A stretch of DNA of 64,000 nucleotides, taken from the NCBI GenBank assembly GCA_019241525.1, contig JAFAWY010000016.1:1-64000 (forward strand), given 5' to 3'. This DNA comes from Pseudonocardiales bacterium (GTDB lineage Bacteria; Actinomycetota; Actinomycetes; Mycobacteriales; Pseudonocardiaceae). The notes beneath the pieces are model-generated. The model was not told the origin of the DNA. It saw only the letters and a list, made by a program, of their open reading frames with translations, and made no database searches. Below, in pieces: positions 7,752-16,598 of this stretch. The translations under genes were made by a program, and so were the position numbers. Each line of letters starts with the position of its first letter. Within the stretch, counting starts at the first letter, position 1.

Positions 7752-8990
7752 ATGACCAGCATCTTTGCCCTACCTGACGTCGGGGAGGGACTTACCGAGG
7801 CGGAGATCGTGCGTTGGCTCGTCGCGCCCGGCGACACCCTCACCCTCAATCAGATCATCGTGGAGATCGAGACGGCGAAAGCGGCCGTCGAGCTGCCCAG
7901 CCCGTACGCCGGAGTGGTCACCGAGCTGTTCGCCGAACCTGGCGCCACCGTGGCGGTCGGGTCCCCGCTGATCGCGATTGACGCCGGGGACGCCGTCGTG
8001 CAACCCACGGCCGAGATCGGTCCAGAGATCGGTGCTGAGGGACCGGATGGGCGGATCACCACCCTGGTCGGTTACGGCCCACGCACCGCGACCATGACCC
8101 GCCGGCCCCGCAAGCCCCTCGCGGTTGCTCCGGCTGCCGAAGATCAGGCATCTGTCCCGCTGGCGAAGCCACCGGTGCGCAAGCTGGCCAAGGAGCTGGG
8201 CATCGACCTGAGCACCGTACTTGGCTCGGGCAACGGCGGGGTGATCACCCGGGAGGATGTACGACGCGCCGCGACTGAACCCATCGCCGACCCCGGGCAG
8301 CGCCGGGAACCGGTGCGGGGTATGCGCAAAGCCACCGCGGCCGCAGTGGTGTCCTCGGCGTTCACCGCGCCACACGTCACCATGTTCCTCACTGTCGACG
8401 TCACCGCGATGATGCAGCTACGAGCCAGGCTGGCGGGGCGACCCGTGTTCCGCGGGGTGAAACTGACTCCCTTGACGTTCACGGCCCGGGCGCTGTGCCT
8501 GGCGGTGCGGCGCACCCCCGAAGTCAACGCCAGCTGGGATCAGGCGTCCGGTGAGATCGTCTACTTCGACTACGTGCACCTCGGCATCGCCGCAGACACC
8601 CCACGCGGTCTCGTCGTGCCCAAGATTCGACACGCGGAGCGGATGTCGCTACACGAGCTGGCTCTGGCGTTGGAGGAGCTCGCCAGCGCGGCCCGGGACG
8701 GTAGCACCGCGCCCGGTGACATGCTCGGTGGCACGATCACCATCACCAACGTCGGGGTGTTCGGCATCGACACCGGCACCCCCATCCTCAACCCCGGTGA
8801 GTCGGCAATCCTCGCCCTCGGCGCGATCCGGGAACAGCCGTGGGTGGTGGACGGTGCGGTGGTGCCTCGCCAGGTCTGCCAGCTTGCCCTGTCCGTCGAC
8901 CACCGCGTCGTCGATGGCGCCCAGGGCTCCCGGTTCCTCAGCGACATCGGCGCGCTCCTCACCGACCCCGCGCTGGCTTTCACTTTCTGA
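7752..8990 (+). CDS. bkdC: Dihydrolipoamide acyltransferase (E2) of the branched-chain dehydrogenase complex
   Basis: 412 residues with three parts in order. A single lipoyl domain occupies about 1-78, with the lipoylated Lys43 in EIETAKAAVELP. A peripheral-subunit-binding domain lies at about 140-178 (RKLAKELGIDLSTVLGSG). The catalytic CoA acyltransferase core starts at about 195 and carries the HxxxDG motif as DHRVVDGA (His384, Asp388). It accepts the acyl group from E1 and transfers it to CoA. The gene is six bases after bkdB and ends the operon. No E3 (lpd) follows, so a housekeeping dihydrolipoamide dehydrogenase must serve, as is common in actinobacteria. Confidence 0.93.
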   Translation: MTSIFALPDVGEGLTEAEIVRWLVAPGDTLTLNQIIVEIETAKAAVELPSPYAGVVTELFAEPGATVAVGSPLIAIDAGDAVVQPTAEIGPEIGAEGPDGRITTLVGYGPRTATMTRRPRKPLAVAPAAEDQASVPLAKPPVRKLAKELGIDLSTVLGSGNGGVITREDVRRAATEPIADPGQRREPVRGMRKATAAAVVSSAFTAPHVTMFLTVDVTAMMQLRARLAGRPVFRGVKLTPLTFTARALCLAVRRTPEVNASWDQASGEIVYFDYVHLGIAADTPRGLVVPKIRHAERMSLHELALALEELASAARDGSTAPGDMLGGTITITNVGVFGIDTGTPILNPGESAILALGAIREQPWVVDGAVVPRQVCQLALSVDHRVVDGAQGSRFLSDIGALLTDPALAFTF

Positions 8991-9041
8991 ACTCCAGCGC
9001 GGTTTGCATCCACGACGCGGGCCGGGCCGAGCAGAACACCG

Positions 9042-9818
9042 TTAGGCGCCCAGCCAGGAGAGGAACGCGGACGGGGAGACGGGGTGGGCATGGGGTGGCA
9101 GCCGGGCGCGGAGTGCGCGGTCGGCGGTGACGACGAGCCAGGCGCCGGGCACACTGACGATCTCGACGATGGTGTCGTCGCCGACGCCAGGAGCACGGAT
9201 TGCCTCAACGCCGGGCACATCAGGGGCTCGGGCCGCGGCGCCTTCCAGCACCAGCACAGGGCTGGCCATCCAACCGAAGCCGCCCTGCGGGCAGGGAAAG
9301 ACTCCAGGTCCGGCTGCAGCCACCGCACGTTGCAAGCGCTCGGCGGCGCCGGCCCGGTCCTTCCACCAGCCGTCAGGGCGCGAGCCGACGACGTTGGCGG
9401 CGTCCACCACGACTCCTATCTCGGTGACCCGCAGCTCAGGCCAGATCGCCGCGAATACCGGATGCAAGTCCAGCTCAGCGACATCGTCTTCCGGTACCCA
9501 GGCCAGCTCGGCGGGGTGGGGACGCAGCGGCAGCGGTTCGGTGGTGTCAGCGACCACGCTGGTGAACGACCAGCCTTCGCCGCCGGGCTGGTGCACCAGC
9601 GCTCCCCGAACGCGCGCCACGCCGGGGTCCACGGCGGCCTGGTCAGCTGCATCGCGCAGCGCGGCCTGGGCGGGGTTCTCGTCGCTGTGGTGCGGCCCGC
9701 CCGGCACCCCCCACCGGTCTTCCCAGAGATTGCCCCCGCACTGCAGCAACACCAGCGGCCGGCGCCGGACATCGGGAGCCCGCAACAGCAAGCCCGTGGC
9801 ACCGGCTCGGCAATGCAT
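9042..9818 (-). CDS. Nudix-fold domain fused to a YacP/NYN-like PIN domain
   Basis: 258 residues from ATG 9818; the frame is open further upstream, but similarity begins at this Met. Residues 1-125 look like a Nudix domain (GLLLRAPDVRRRPLVLLQ, GNLWEDRWGVPGG), but the Nudix box is degraded: where G-x5-E-x7-REUxEExGU is expected, the helix reads RDAADQAAV, so the REUxEE acidic residues are replaced by D, D and Q. Residues ~130-258 resemble a NYN/PIN-type nuclease fold: VVVDAANVVGSRPDGWW at the start, GDDTIVEIV in the middle, and LVVTADRALRARL near the end, giving the D-x-x-N, D and DR positions. This suggests RNA or nucleotide processing. It is convergent with bkdC. Confidence 0.75.
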   Translation of the reverse strand: MHCRAGATGLLLRAPDVRRRPLVLLQCGGNLWEDRWGVPGGPHHSDENPAQAALRDAADQAAVDPGVARVRGALVHQPGGEGWSFTSVVADTTEPLPLRPHPAELAWVPEDDVAELDLHPVFAAIWPELRVTEIGVVVDAANVVGSRPDGWWKDRAGAAERLQRAVAAAGPGVFPCPQGGFGWMASPVLVLEGAAARAPDVPGVEAIRAPGVGDDTIVEIVSVPGAWLVVTADRALRARLPPHAHPVSPSAFLSWLGA

Positions 9819-10105
9819 GTCCCGTACCACCCGTCGGCACTGTATTGAGGAGCTGCCACCGCTGTTGCGGTACAACGTAACGACTGACCGTGCGGTGACG
9901 ACACCATAGCTGAGGGTGATTGGGATACGCGTGCGCTCAGCATGGGGCGCCGAAGCCGAAGCAGCATCGCGAGGGGATGCTGCTTGGCAATTCTCGGGGG
10001 TGGATAACTGTGGCAGGACTCGGCTGGTGGCCCGGACTCGGCATGATGATGATGCGAGTCGGAGCGAACGCTCCGGTAGGCACGACACCACAGGATCGAG
10101 CCGCC

Positions 10106-11311
10106 ATGGGGATCAGTCACAACAGTGGTACCCAGCAGATCCACGTCACCATCAGGGAAGATCCCGGCCCTGAAGCACTGCATGCGTGGGACCGGTTGGT
10201 GGATCACACCCCGGGCACCGACGTCACGCAGTTGTCCGTCTGGGGAGGATTGCGCAGCCGCGTCGGCTTCACCCCGCTGTACCTGCTGGCGTACCAGGCC
10301 GGTGAGTTGGTCGGCGGTGCGCAGATCTTGACCCGCCGCTTTCCCGTACTCGGCTCGGTCGGCTACCTGCCGTACGGTCCCCTGGTCTCGCCCGGGGCAC
10401 CCGCTGCTGACGACATCCGTCAAGCGCTCGTCGATGCTCTCGCGATGCTGAGCCGCCGGCGGCTGCCCATCCTGTTCATCCAACCCCCCGAGAGCGCCGA
10501 GGACACCAGCAATGAGCTGATCCGCCGCGGTTTCCGGCACTCGTCGGCGGGCATTGCCCCGCAGGGTTCGATCCGCATCGACTTGACCGAGGACCTCGCG
10601 GTGATCCGCAGCAGGTTCGGCAAGCGGCTCAAGTCGTGGACCAACCGGTGGGAATCGCGGGGGGTCAGGGTCCGGCCCGGAACCGAGGCCGATGTCGCAC
10701 TCCTGGCTGACCTGATGGCCAGTTCGGCCCAGCACCAGGGATACACCCCGCTGCCGCTGGACTACATCACCGCGCTGTACCGGGAACTGGCTGCCACCGG
10801 ACATGTCGTGATGTTCGTCGGTGAGGTGGATGGTGTGCCCGTCGCGGTGGATCTGATGACCGGATGCGGTGAGATGGTCCGCGGCCGGTTGTCGGGGTTT
10901 GACCGCTCCGGTGAAGCGATGCGGCTATCCGTTCCGGCGGCCATCCGATGGGAGCTGATCAAGTGGGCCAAGGCACAGGGATACCGCTGGTTCGACTTTG
11001 GCGGCTTGCGCCCTGAGACGCTGGCCGCGCTGCTGGACGGAGCCGAGCGTGACGCCGACTCGCTGCCCACCGCGGATCAGCCCAAAGTCACTTTCGGCGG
11101 TACTGCATTCCGCTACCCCCCTGCGGTGGAAATGATCAGACCTGCGCCGCTGCGGATCGCCTACGACCTTGCGTGGCGCTCGGCTACCGGCCGCCGACTG
11201 TTCCGCAAGGCGCAAAGCCTGCTACGCGGCTCGCGCGGGCATGTGGGTCGTCGGCAGGGTGGTGACATTGCCGCCTCGCCGTCCACCAAGGCCGGGGTAT
11301 CCTCCGGCTAA
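10106..11311 (+). CDS. FemAB/FemX-like aminoacyltransferase (GNAT fold)
   Basis: 401 residues from ATG 10106. Two GNAT-like halves are visible. The first has PLYLLAYQAGELVGGAQIL and GYLPYGPLVSPG. The second has GKRLKSWTNRWESRGVRVRPG, followed by HVVMFVGEVDGVPVAVDLM and WELIKWAKAQGYRWFDFGGL, the last being the strong C-terminal FemAB signature (G-Y-x-W-x-D-F-G-G). FemAB proteins add amino acids from aminoacyl-tRNA to the peptidoglycan precursor stem peptide at the cytoplasmic membrane. The coiled-coil arm of staphylococcal FemA is absent, as in other actinobacterial members. Which amino acid is added is unknown. An upstream in-frame Met cluster at about 10040 is an alternative start; neither has a strong ribosome site. 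Confidence 0.8.
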   Translation: MGISHNSGTQQIHVTIREDPGPEALHAWDRLVDHTPGTDVTQLSVWGGLRSRVGFTPLYLLAYQAGELVGGAQILTRRFPVLGSVGYLPYGPLVSPGAPAADDIRQALVDALAMLSRRRLPILFIQPPESAEDTSNELIRRGFRHSSAGIAPQGSIRIDLTEDLAVIRSRFGKRLKSWTNRWESRGVRVRPGTEADVALLADLMASSAQHQGYTPLPLDYITALYRELAATGHVVMFVGEVDGVPVAVDLMTGCGEMVRGRLSGFDRSGEAMRLSVPAAIRWELIKWAKAQGYRWFDFGGLRPETLAALLDGAERDADSLPTADQPKVTFGGTAFRYPPAVEMIRPAPLRIAYDLAWRSATGRRLFRKAQSLLRGSRGHVGRRQGGDIAASPSTKAGVSSG

Positions 11312-11383
11312 ACCGCGTTTGTCGTCGCTTCAAGCCCTGTTGGATCCATTCGCTCACCGTCGATGAGGGAGGCGGAAGACGGT

Positions 11384-12634
11384 ATGAAAATCGTGTGCGT
11401 CGGCGGCGGCCCCGCGGGTTTGTATTTCGCCATTTCGGCGAAGTTGCGCAACCCTACCCATGACATCACGGTGATCGAACGCAATCCAGCAGGGGTGACA
11501 TACGGATGGGGGGTTACCTTCTCCGATCCGTTACTCGACAGCCTCTACAAGAACGATCCGGTCAGCGCGCAGAGAATATTCGAAAATCCCGCCTCATGGC
11601 ACAACCAGGAGGTATACGTTCGCACGGAGCGGGCGCATCTCGGGGGATACGGATACGCCATCGGCCGGAAGCATCTTCTCGACATCCTGGTTGATCGAGC
11701 GACCCAACTCGGTGTTGACATACAGTTCGAGCGCGAGGTCAAAGATCTTTCCGAGGTGGCTGACGCCGATCTGGTGGTTGCCTGCGATGGCGTCAACAGC
11801 CGTATCCGGCGGTCGCTTCATCAGCACTTCCAGACGGACGCGGTGGTGGGGCGGAACAAGTACCTCTGGCTTGGTACCCACAAGATCTTCGAATCCTTTT
11901 TGTTCGCCTTCGAAGAGACGCCCGCCGGCTGGATATGGTTCTACTCGTACCCCTACAACGCCGACACCACCACCGTCATCGTCGAGTGCTCCCCGGATAC
12001 CTGGAGCGGGCTCGGCTTTGACACGCTAGATCCCGACGAGAGCATAAAGAAGCTAGAGAAGATTTTCGCACACCATCTCGACGGTCATGCCCTGATGAAC
12101 TCGATGCGCGATCTGGGCAAAATCCCGTGGCTGAACTTCACCCGCATCACCAACAGCTCATGGCACCACGGCAACGTCGTGTTGATGGGCGATGCGGCAC
12201 ACACCACGCACTTCTCCATCGGATCGGGCACCACGCTGGCGATGAAGGATGCCGTCGGGCTGGCCGACAGCCTCGAAGCCCACGATGACCTCCAGGCGGC
12301 GCTGGCGCATTACGAACAGAAGCGGCGTGCGGACATCCTGGACCTACAAAATGCGGCCATGAACAGCACCGAGTGGTTCGAGAACGTACCCAGCTACATC
12401 GATCAACCGATCACCCAGTTCGCTTATACGCTGTGGAAGCGCCGGGGTAACCACCCGTGGTGGCGTTACCAGCTTCATCTGGCAACGCAGATCTCATCAC
12501 TGCGGAGAGTACGGCAAACCATCAGCGCGGTACGCAATGGCCGCCGAGCCCAGCAACGGGTGAAGCAGGCTAATATCTCGCCACCGGCATATTCTCCGCC
12601 CAGCATCAGCACCGGATCCGTGCGCGTCCAGTAA
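11384..12634 (+). CDS. FAD-dependent monooxygenase related to the N-terminal half of salicylyl-/anthraniloyl-CoA hydroxylases
   Basis: 416 residues from ATG 11384, with GAGGGAGGCGGA at 11365-11376. The N terminus MKIVCVGGGPAGLYFAI is an FAD-binding GxGxxG fold, and VVLMGDAAHTTHFSIGSG is the second FAD motif of group A aromatic hydroxylases. ITVIERNPAGVTYGWGVTFSD and YAIGRKHLLDILVDRATQLG are blocks I associate with salicylyl-CoA 5-hydroxylase and anthraniloyl-CoA monooxygenase. Those enzymes have a second, old-yellow-enzyme domain; this protein stops after the hydroxylase half plus a basic tail. Predicted reaction: NAD(P)H-dependent ring hydroxylation of an aromatic (possibly CoA-linked) substrate. 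Its codon use is visibly less GC-rich than its neighbours', consistent with acquisition. Confidence 0.82.
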   Translation: MKIVCVGGGPAGLYFAISAKLRNPTHDITVIERNPAGVTYGWGVTFSDPLLDSLYKNDPVSAQRIFENPASWHNQEVYVRTERAHLGGYGYAIGRKHLLDILVDRATQLGVDIQFEREVKDLSEVADADLVVACDGVNSRIRRSLHQHFQTDAVVGRNKYLWLGTHKIFESFLFAFEETPAGWIWFYSYPYNADTTTVIVECSPDTWSGLGFDTLDPDESIKKLEKIFAHHLDGHALMNSMRDLGKIPWLNFTRITNSSWHHGNVVLMGDAAHTTHFSIGSGTTLAMKDAVGLADSLEAHDDLQAALAHYEQKRRADILDLQNAAMNSTEWFENVPSYIDQPITQFAYTLWKRRGNHPWWRYQLHLATQISSLRRVRQTISAVRNGRRAQQRVKQANISPPAYSPPSISTGSVRVQ

Positions 12635-12693
12635 GCAAGCTGTAGTGACTGAATGCTGCGGCGCGTGCTGGAGCTCGCAGGCAGCGCGCGCCG

Positions 12694-13203
12694 TTAGGCC
12701 TGTGGTAATTCGAATATATTGCTTAACGTGGCAGCGAACATGACATCGCCGTCCACCGTCACTTTGCCGGTGAAAAACATCATCGTGGGAGAGCTGTTTC
12801 CGGAAACCAACGCGAGAAACTGATCGCCGGACATGGTGAGGGTCACCCGCGGGTCGTGCGATAGCTCCTTGCTTGTCGAGCACTGCGGCGGCGACGCACC
12901 CTCCGTCCCGGTAATCCACGTTTCGTACACGTCCTCGCCGCTCGGGCCCCCAGTAATCCGCCAGTGGATCGCAGAGTCGCGCTTCGGCGCGTTCTCCGGT
13001 CGGAACTGCCCCGCCATCCGGGCGAAGATCGTATCGAGCAGCACCGCACGTCGCTGCGGTTCCTCAAGCAACGCGTCGAGTTGCTCGGTGGAGGCATGCT
13101 TGATGAGCCGGGCAAAAGCCTGCGGTTCCATGTCACCGTTAGTCGACTGCAGGAAGGCCACGAACTTCTCAGTGGACAGCTTCCGCGGATCGACGTCGTT
13201 CAT
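12694..13203 (-). CDS. SCP2 sterol-carrier-domain lipid-binding protein
   Basis: 169 residues from ATG 13203; GGAGG sits directly upstream in transcript sense (13208-13212), which decides against the Met 11 residues earlier. The N-terminal 70 residues are helical (KLSTEKFVAFLQ, EQLDALLEEPQRRAVLLDTIFARM). The C-terminal domain has the SCP2 pattern: IHWRITGG, then HDPRVTLTMSGDQFLALVSG, then MMFFTGKVTVDGDVMFAATL. SCP2 folds bind acyl-CoA, sterol or other lipid ligands in the cytoplasm. It is divergent from a TetR gene across an 83-base interval holding a TTAC-N6-GTA operator-like site, so control by that TetR is likely. Confidence 0.85.
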   Translation of the reverse strand: MNDVDPRKLSTEKFVAFLQSTNGDMEPQAFARLIKHASTEQLDALLEEPQRRAVLLDTIFARMAGQFRPENAPKRDSAIHWRITGGPSGEDVYETWITGTEGASPPQCSTSKELSHDPRVTLTMSGDQFLALVSGNSSPTMMFFTGKVTVDGDVMFAATLSNIFELPQA

Positions 13204-13243
13204 TCCGGCCTCCGCCATGATTGCTGCACCGCTCACCGCTATC

Positions 13244-13258
13244 TACTGGTGAGTAACC
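13244..13258. promoter_or_regulatory. TetR-type operator-like site between the SCP2 and TetR genes
   Basis: TACTGGTGAGTAACC at 13244-13258 (opposite strand TTACTCACCAGTA). The outer arms TACT/AGTA are inverted repeats. It lies 41 bases before the SCP2 start and 28 bases before the TetR start, the usual place for an autoregulated divergent operator. Closely related sequences occur as a pair in front of fadE5. The motif is visible; binding is inferred. Confidence 0.6.
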
Positions 13259-13286
13259 CTACGCGTTGGTAGGTAGACTCGCAACC

Positions 13287-13904
13287 ATGCCTCCGTCCCT
13301 TACCGAGCCCGTACCTGCGCATCGGCGGCGGTTGCCCCGGCAGGAGCGCGAGCAGCAGATGCTTGATGCGGCGGTCGCGGTGTTTTCCCGGCGCGGCTTC
13401 CACATGGCGTCGATGGACGAGATCGCCGAGGCTGCCGGGGTTTCCAAACCCATGATCTACGCCTATCTCGGGTCTAAGGACGAATTGTTCAGCGCGTGTA
13501 TCCGGCGAGAAGCACGGCGCCTGATCAAGCTGATCACCGTAGCGGCTCCGCCTGGACTGACCACGCAGCAGCGGCTGCACCACGGCCTGCTGGCCTTCTT
13601 TACGTTCGTCACCGAGCATCGCGACGGCTGGATCGTGCTGTACCGGCAGGCTCGGGCCCGGGAACCGTTCGCCGGGGAGATTGCCGCAGCCCGCCAGCAG
13701 ATTATCGCCCTGGTGGCCAATCTGCTGGCCCCGACCAGTGCCGAAGACGCCGAGGAGGAGGTAGTGCCGATCGCATACGCAGTGGTCGGAGCTGCCGAGG
13801 CATTGTCAGACTGGGCACTGGAAAACCCCGAGGAGACCCCCGAGGACCTCACCACGCGCTTGGTGAACATTTTCTGGACCGGACTCAGCCGCTCCGGTAG
13901 CTAA
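13287..13904 (+). CDS. TetR/AcrR-family transcriptional regulator
   Basis: 205 residues from ATG 13287. The N-terminal DNA-binding domain is clear: ERQQMLDAAVAVFSRRGFH-type helix, then MASMDEIAEAAGVSKPMIYAYL, the TetR helix-turn-helix, then GSKDELFSACIRRE. The C-terminal ligand domain (about 80-205) is of the common FadR/AcrR-like type. It is divergent from the SCP2 gene and shares the operator at 13244-13258. The link to a lipid-binding protein and a related site at fadE5 suggest an acyl-CoA or lipid ligand; this is inference. Confidence 0.88.
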   Translation: MPPSLTEPVPAHRRRLPRQEREQQMLDAAVAVFSRRGFHMASMDEIAEAAGVSKPMIYAYLGSKDELFSACIRREARRLIKLITVAAPPGLTTQQRLHHGLLAFFTFVTEHRDGWIVLYRQARAREPFAGEIAAARQQIIALVANLLAPTSAEDAEEEVVPIAYAVVGAAEALSDWALENPEETPEDLTTRLVNIFWTGLSRSGS

Positions 13905-13929
13905 TCTCCGTTGCGTGAGCCACGACTTT

Positions 13930-14901
13930 TCAGTGGACCTCGTCGCGGACGGGTTTGCGGTGCTGCTGCGGGCTGATGCCGCGAACGCGCTTGAAAGCAG
14001 TACTCAACGCGAAAGGACTGCCGTAGCCCACTTGCCGCGCGATGGCGCCGATGGTCGCGTCGGAGTCGCGGAGCAGATCCGCCGCCAATGCCAGCCGCCA
14101 ACTGGTCAGATACGTCATCGGCGGCTCGCCGACGAGTTCGGTGAACCGGCGTGCCAGCGCGGCCCGGGAGACCCCGGTTGCGCTGGCCAGCGCCCCGACC
14201 GTCCAGGGATGCTCCGGGCGCTCATGCAGCATTCGCAGCGCCCGACCCACCACCGAATCGCTTTGCGCCCGGTACCAGCCCGGAGCGTTAGCCTCGGCGC
14301 CGGACAACCAGGCGCGCAGCACGGCGATGAGCAGCAGATCGAGCAACCGGTCGAGGACTACCTCCTGCCCGGGCTGATCTTTCGCGATCTCGTCACTGAG
14401 CACCGCCATCAGCGGCGAGTCCCACGAGTTAGCCGGCAGCACGAGCAGCGCGGGCAGTGCAGCGAGCAGCCGCTGGCTGACCTCCCCGCGCATCTGGTAG
14501 GTGCCAACCAGCATCATCGTGGCGCCGTAGGCACTGTTGCCCCAGGTACGGATGCCCAGCTGCATTGCCTCACTGAGATCTTCTCCTGCTGGCGTGGTAC
14601 AGCGCTGGCCAGGATGAATAACCACCTGAGGTGGCGTGCTGAGCTGATCTGCCATCGTGTACGGATCAGGCCCTCGCATGATCGCGACATCCCCGTCGTG
14701 CAGCGACCGCGGGTCACCGGAATCCGGTACCACCCAGGCCGGGCCGCGCATCATGGCTACCAAGGTCAGCGGTGCTTGATCCTCAATGCGCAGCGACCAG
14801 GGCGGGTCCATCAGCGCGCGGAGCAGGAACGCGCCGCGCGCCCGAGGCCCATCGAGCAGGCTTGCCAGGCAATCTATGCCCGACAGCCTAGACGCACGCA
14901 C
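13930..14901 (-). CDS. AraC-family transcriptional regulator with N-terminal cupin domain
   Basis: 323 residues, GTG start at 14901. The N-terminal half is a cupin-type sensor as found in AraC regulators of the cupin_6 group (SLHDGDVAIMRGPDPYTM, MLVGTYQM). The C-terminal 110 residues hold two helix-turn-helix units: WTVGALASATGVSRAALARRF and ATIGAIARQVGYGSPFALSTAF, ending with FKRVRGISPQQHR. It is divergent from the DUF1772 gene and most likely controls it, a gene pair often seen in actinobacteria. The inducer is unknown. Confidence 0.88.
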   Translation of the reverse strand: MRASRLSGIDCLASLLDGPRARGAFLLRALMDPPWSLRIEDQAPLTLVAMMRGPAWVVPDSGDPRSLHDGDVAIMRGPDPYTMADQLSTPPQVVIHPGQRCTTPAGEDLSEAMQLGIRTWGNSAYGATMMLVGTYQMRGEVSQRLLAALPALLVLPANSWDSPLMAVLSDEIAKDQPGQEVVLDRLLDLLLIAVLRAWLSGAEANAPGWYRAQSDSVVGRALRMLHERPEHPWTVGALASATGVSRAALARRFTELVGEPPMTYLTSWRLALAADLLRDSDATIGAIARQVGYGSPFALSTAFKRVRGISPQQHRKPVRDEVH

Positions 14902-15019
14902 ATGCTCTTGCGTCGATCAACGATGGATCGTCTGCGGATGCGGGGCTTAACTCCAATGACATGACACAGCAGTACGCACGACCGGAGGTGTTCGAATACC
15001 CCCGGCTAGCGAGGCCGAC

Positions 15020-15503
15020 ATGATGCTTGCAGCGTTGCGCAGCAGCACTCTGGTAGCAGCCACCGTGACGATGGGTCTGTTAGCCGGCTTGTTCTTCGCC
15101 TTCGCGATGTCTGTCATGCCCGGACTCAGCCGGACTGACAACCGGGTTTTCGTCGAGGCAATGCAACAAATTAATGTGGCGATCCTCAATCCCTGGGCTC
15201 ACCCTTATTTTGGCCGGTCCGCCGGTATTCGCCATTATCACGGCGGTACTGCACTTCCAGGCAGGACAGCGCACCCCGGTTGCCTGGATCGGCACCGCGT
15301 TGGTGCTCTACGTGATCGCACTACTGATCACGATCGGAATCAATGTCCCGCTCAATGACGCCCTGGCCGCGGCCGGGCCGGCGCGCCAGATCCCCGATGT
15401 GGGTGCGGTGCGCAATCATTTCGAAACGGCCTGGGTGCACTGGAACATCGCCCGCGCCGTCGCCTCAACCGCCGCATTCACGCTGCTCTGCATAGTCCGG
15501 TAG
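15020..15503 (+). pseudogene. DUF1772 (anthrone oxygenase-like) membrane protein, split by a +1 frameshift
   Basis: The first part, from ATG 15020, reads SSTLVAATVTMGLLAGLFFAF ... INVAILNPW. The family pattern then continues in another frame as LTLILAGPPVFAIITAVL ... GINVPLNDALAAAG ... ARAVASTAAFTLL, ending at 15503. The break is at the GGG run 15195-15197: dropping one G restores a single 160-residue protein with four membrane helices and the family's N-x-P-L-N-D motif. A real recent frameshift or a sequencing error are equally possible. The AraC regulator next door is intact. Function is unproven for most DUF1772 proteins; some resemble anthrone oxygenases. Confidence 0.8.
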
Positions 15504-15540
15504 TGGCATACAGTGTTATCGCACTGCTAAAACACGTAGC

Positions 15541-16587
15541 GTGACCAACGTGGCGGTCTTGTCATTCCGGCTCGGCTCGGCCGACGGAGTATCGGTGGCC
15601 GCCGCACAGTGGATCGCGGCGCTGGGCCGGTTGGGCTGCCGGGTACGCACTATCGCCGGAGCCGGCATCGCGGATCACCTCATTCCTGGTCTCGCGCTGG
15701 ATTCCCGGCATCCGGCGTGCTCGAGTGAGCTGGCAAGGGCGCTGCGCGGTACAGATCTCGTCGTGGTGGAAAACGTGTGCTCGCTGCCGATGAACCCGCC
15801 GGTGACCGAGGTGGTCGCAGCGGTGTTGCGGGGCCGCCGGGCGGTGCTGCGCCACCACGACCTGCCCTGGGAACGGGATCATTACGCGCACCTGCTCGGC
15901 TGGCCGCCCGATAATCCGGGCTGGCACCACGTGGCCATTAGTCGGCACAGCGCCGCCCAGCTGGCCGGTCGCGGCATTGCGGCAATCCCCGTCTACCACG
16001 GTTACGCTCGCATCCCCCGCCGCGGCAATCGGACCGCCGGGCGGGCCGCGGTGAAGGTAGGGCCAAAGCAGCGGCTACTGCTGCAACCCACGCGAGCAAT
16101 CCCGCGGAAGAACATCGCCGCCGGGCTGGCCCTGGCCGAGGCTCTCGGTGCTGTCTACTGGCTTACCGGGGCCGCTGAGGACGGCTACGGGCCACAGCTG
16201 GCCGAGTTGCTCGCCCGGGCCCGCTGCCCGGTACGCCGGGGGCTACCCGCCTCACTGCGGATGGTCGACGCGTACGCAGCCGCGGATGCGGTGGTGCTGC
16301 CCTCGACCTGGGAAGGCTTCGGCATGCCGTTGATCGAGTCCGCGCTGGCCGGCCGGCCGCTGGCGGTCAACGACTACCCCGTGGCCAGGGAGGTGGCCAG
16401 CCTGGGTTTCCGCTGGTTTCCCGTCGACGACCCGGCGCCACTCGCCGCCTGGTTCGCCGATCCAGACCCGGCGCTGCTCGCACGCAACAGAGCGCTGGCC
16501 CGGCGCCACTTTGGTCCCGATGCACTAGCCAGGCGGCTATCGGCCACGCTGGCCCGCGCTGGATTGGCCCCTCCGCTCGCTCGCTAA
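15541..16587 (+). CDS. Group 1 (GT4-like) glycosyltransferase
   Basis: 348 residues, GTG start at 15541. The C-terminal nucleotide-sugar half is typical: LLQPTRAIPRKNIAAGLALAE, YAAADAVVLPSTWEGFGMPL and IESALAGRPLAVNDYPVARE, giving the E-x7-E motif of GT-B retaining enzymes. The N-terminal acceptor half is short (LSFRLGSADGVSVAAAQWI, with a G-x-DGVS loop as in other GT4 members). It begins a same-strand run with an acetyltransferase and a methyltransferase (11-base gap, then overlap), suggesting modification of one glycan or glycolipid. No membrane segment is seen, so it works on the cytoplasmic side. Donor and acceptor are unknown. Confidence 0.85.
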   Translation: MTNVAVLSFRLGSADGVSVAAAQWIAALGRLGCRVRTIAGAGIADHLIPGLALDSRHPACSSELARALRGTDLVVVENVCSLPMNPPVTEVVAAVLRGRRAVLRHHDLPWERDHYAHLLGWPPDNPGWHHVAISRHSAAQLAGRGIAAIPVYHGYARIPRRGNRTAGRAAVKVGPKQRLLLQPTRAIPRKNIAAGLALAEALGAVYWLTGAAEDGYGPQLAELLARARCPVRRGLPASLRMVDAYAAADAVVLPSTWEGFGMPLIESALAGRPLAVNDYPVAREVASLGFRWFPVDDPAPLAAWFADPDPALLARNRALARRHFGPDALARRLSATLARAGLAPPLAR

Positions 16588-16598
16588 AGTCTTCGATC

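Noticed and set aside
9084-9909. Long plus-strand frames opposite the Nudix/NYN gene
   Set aside because: Low-complexity Ser/Arg/Pro translation and no motifs; mirror frames of a high-GC gene.
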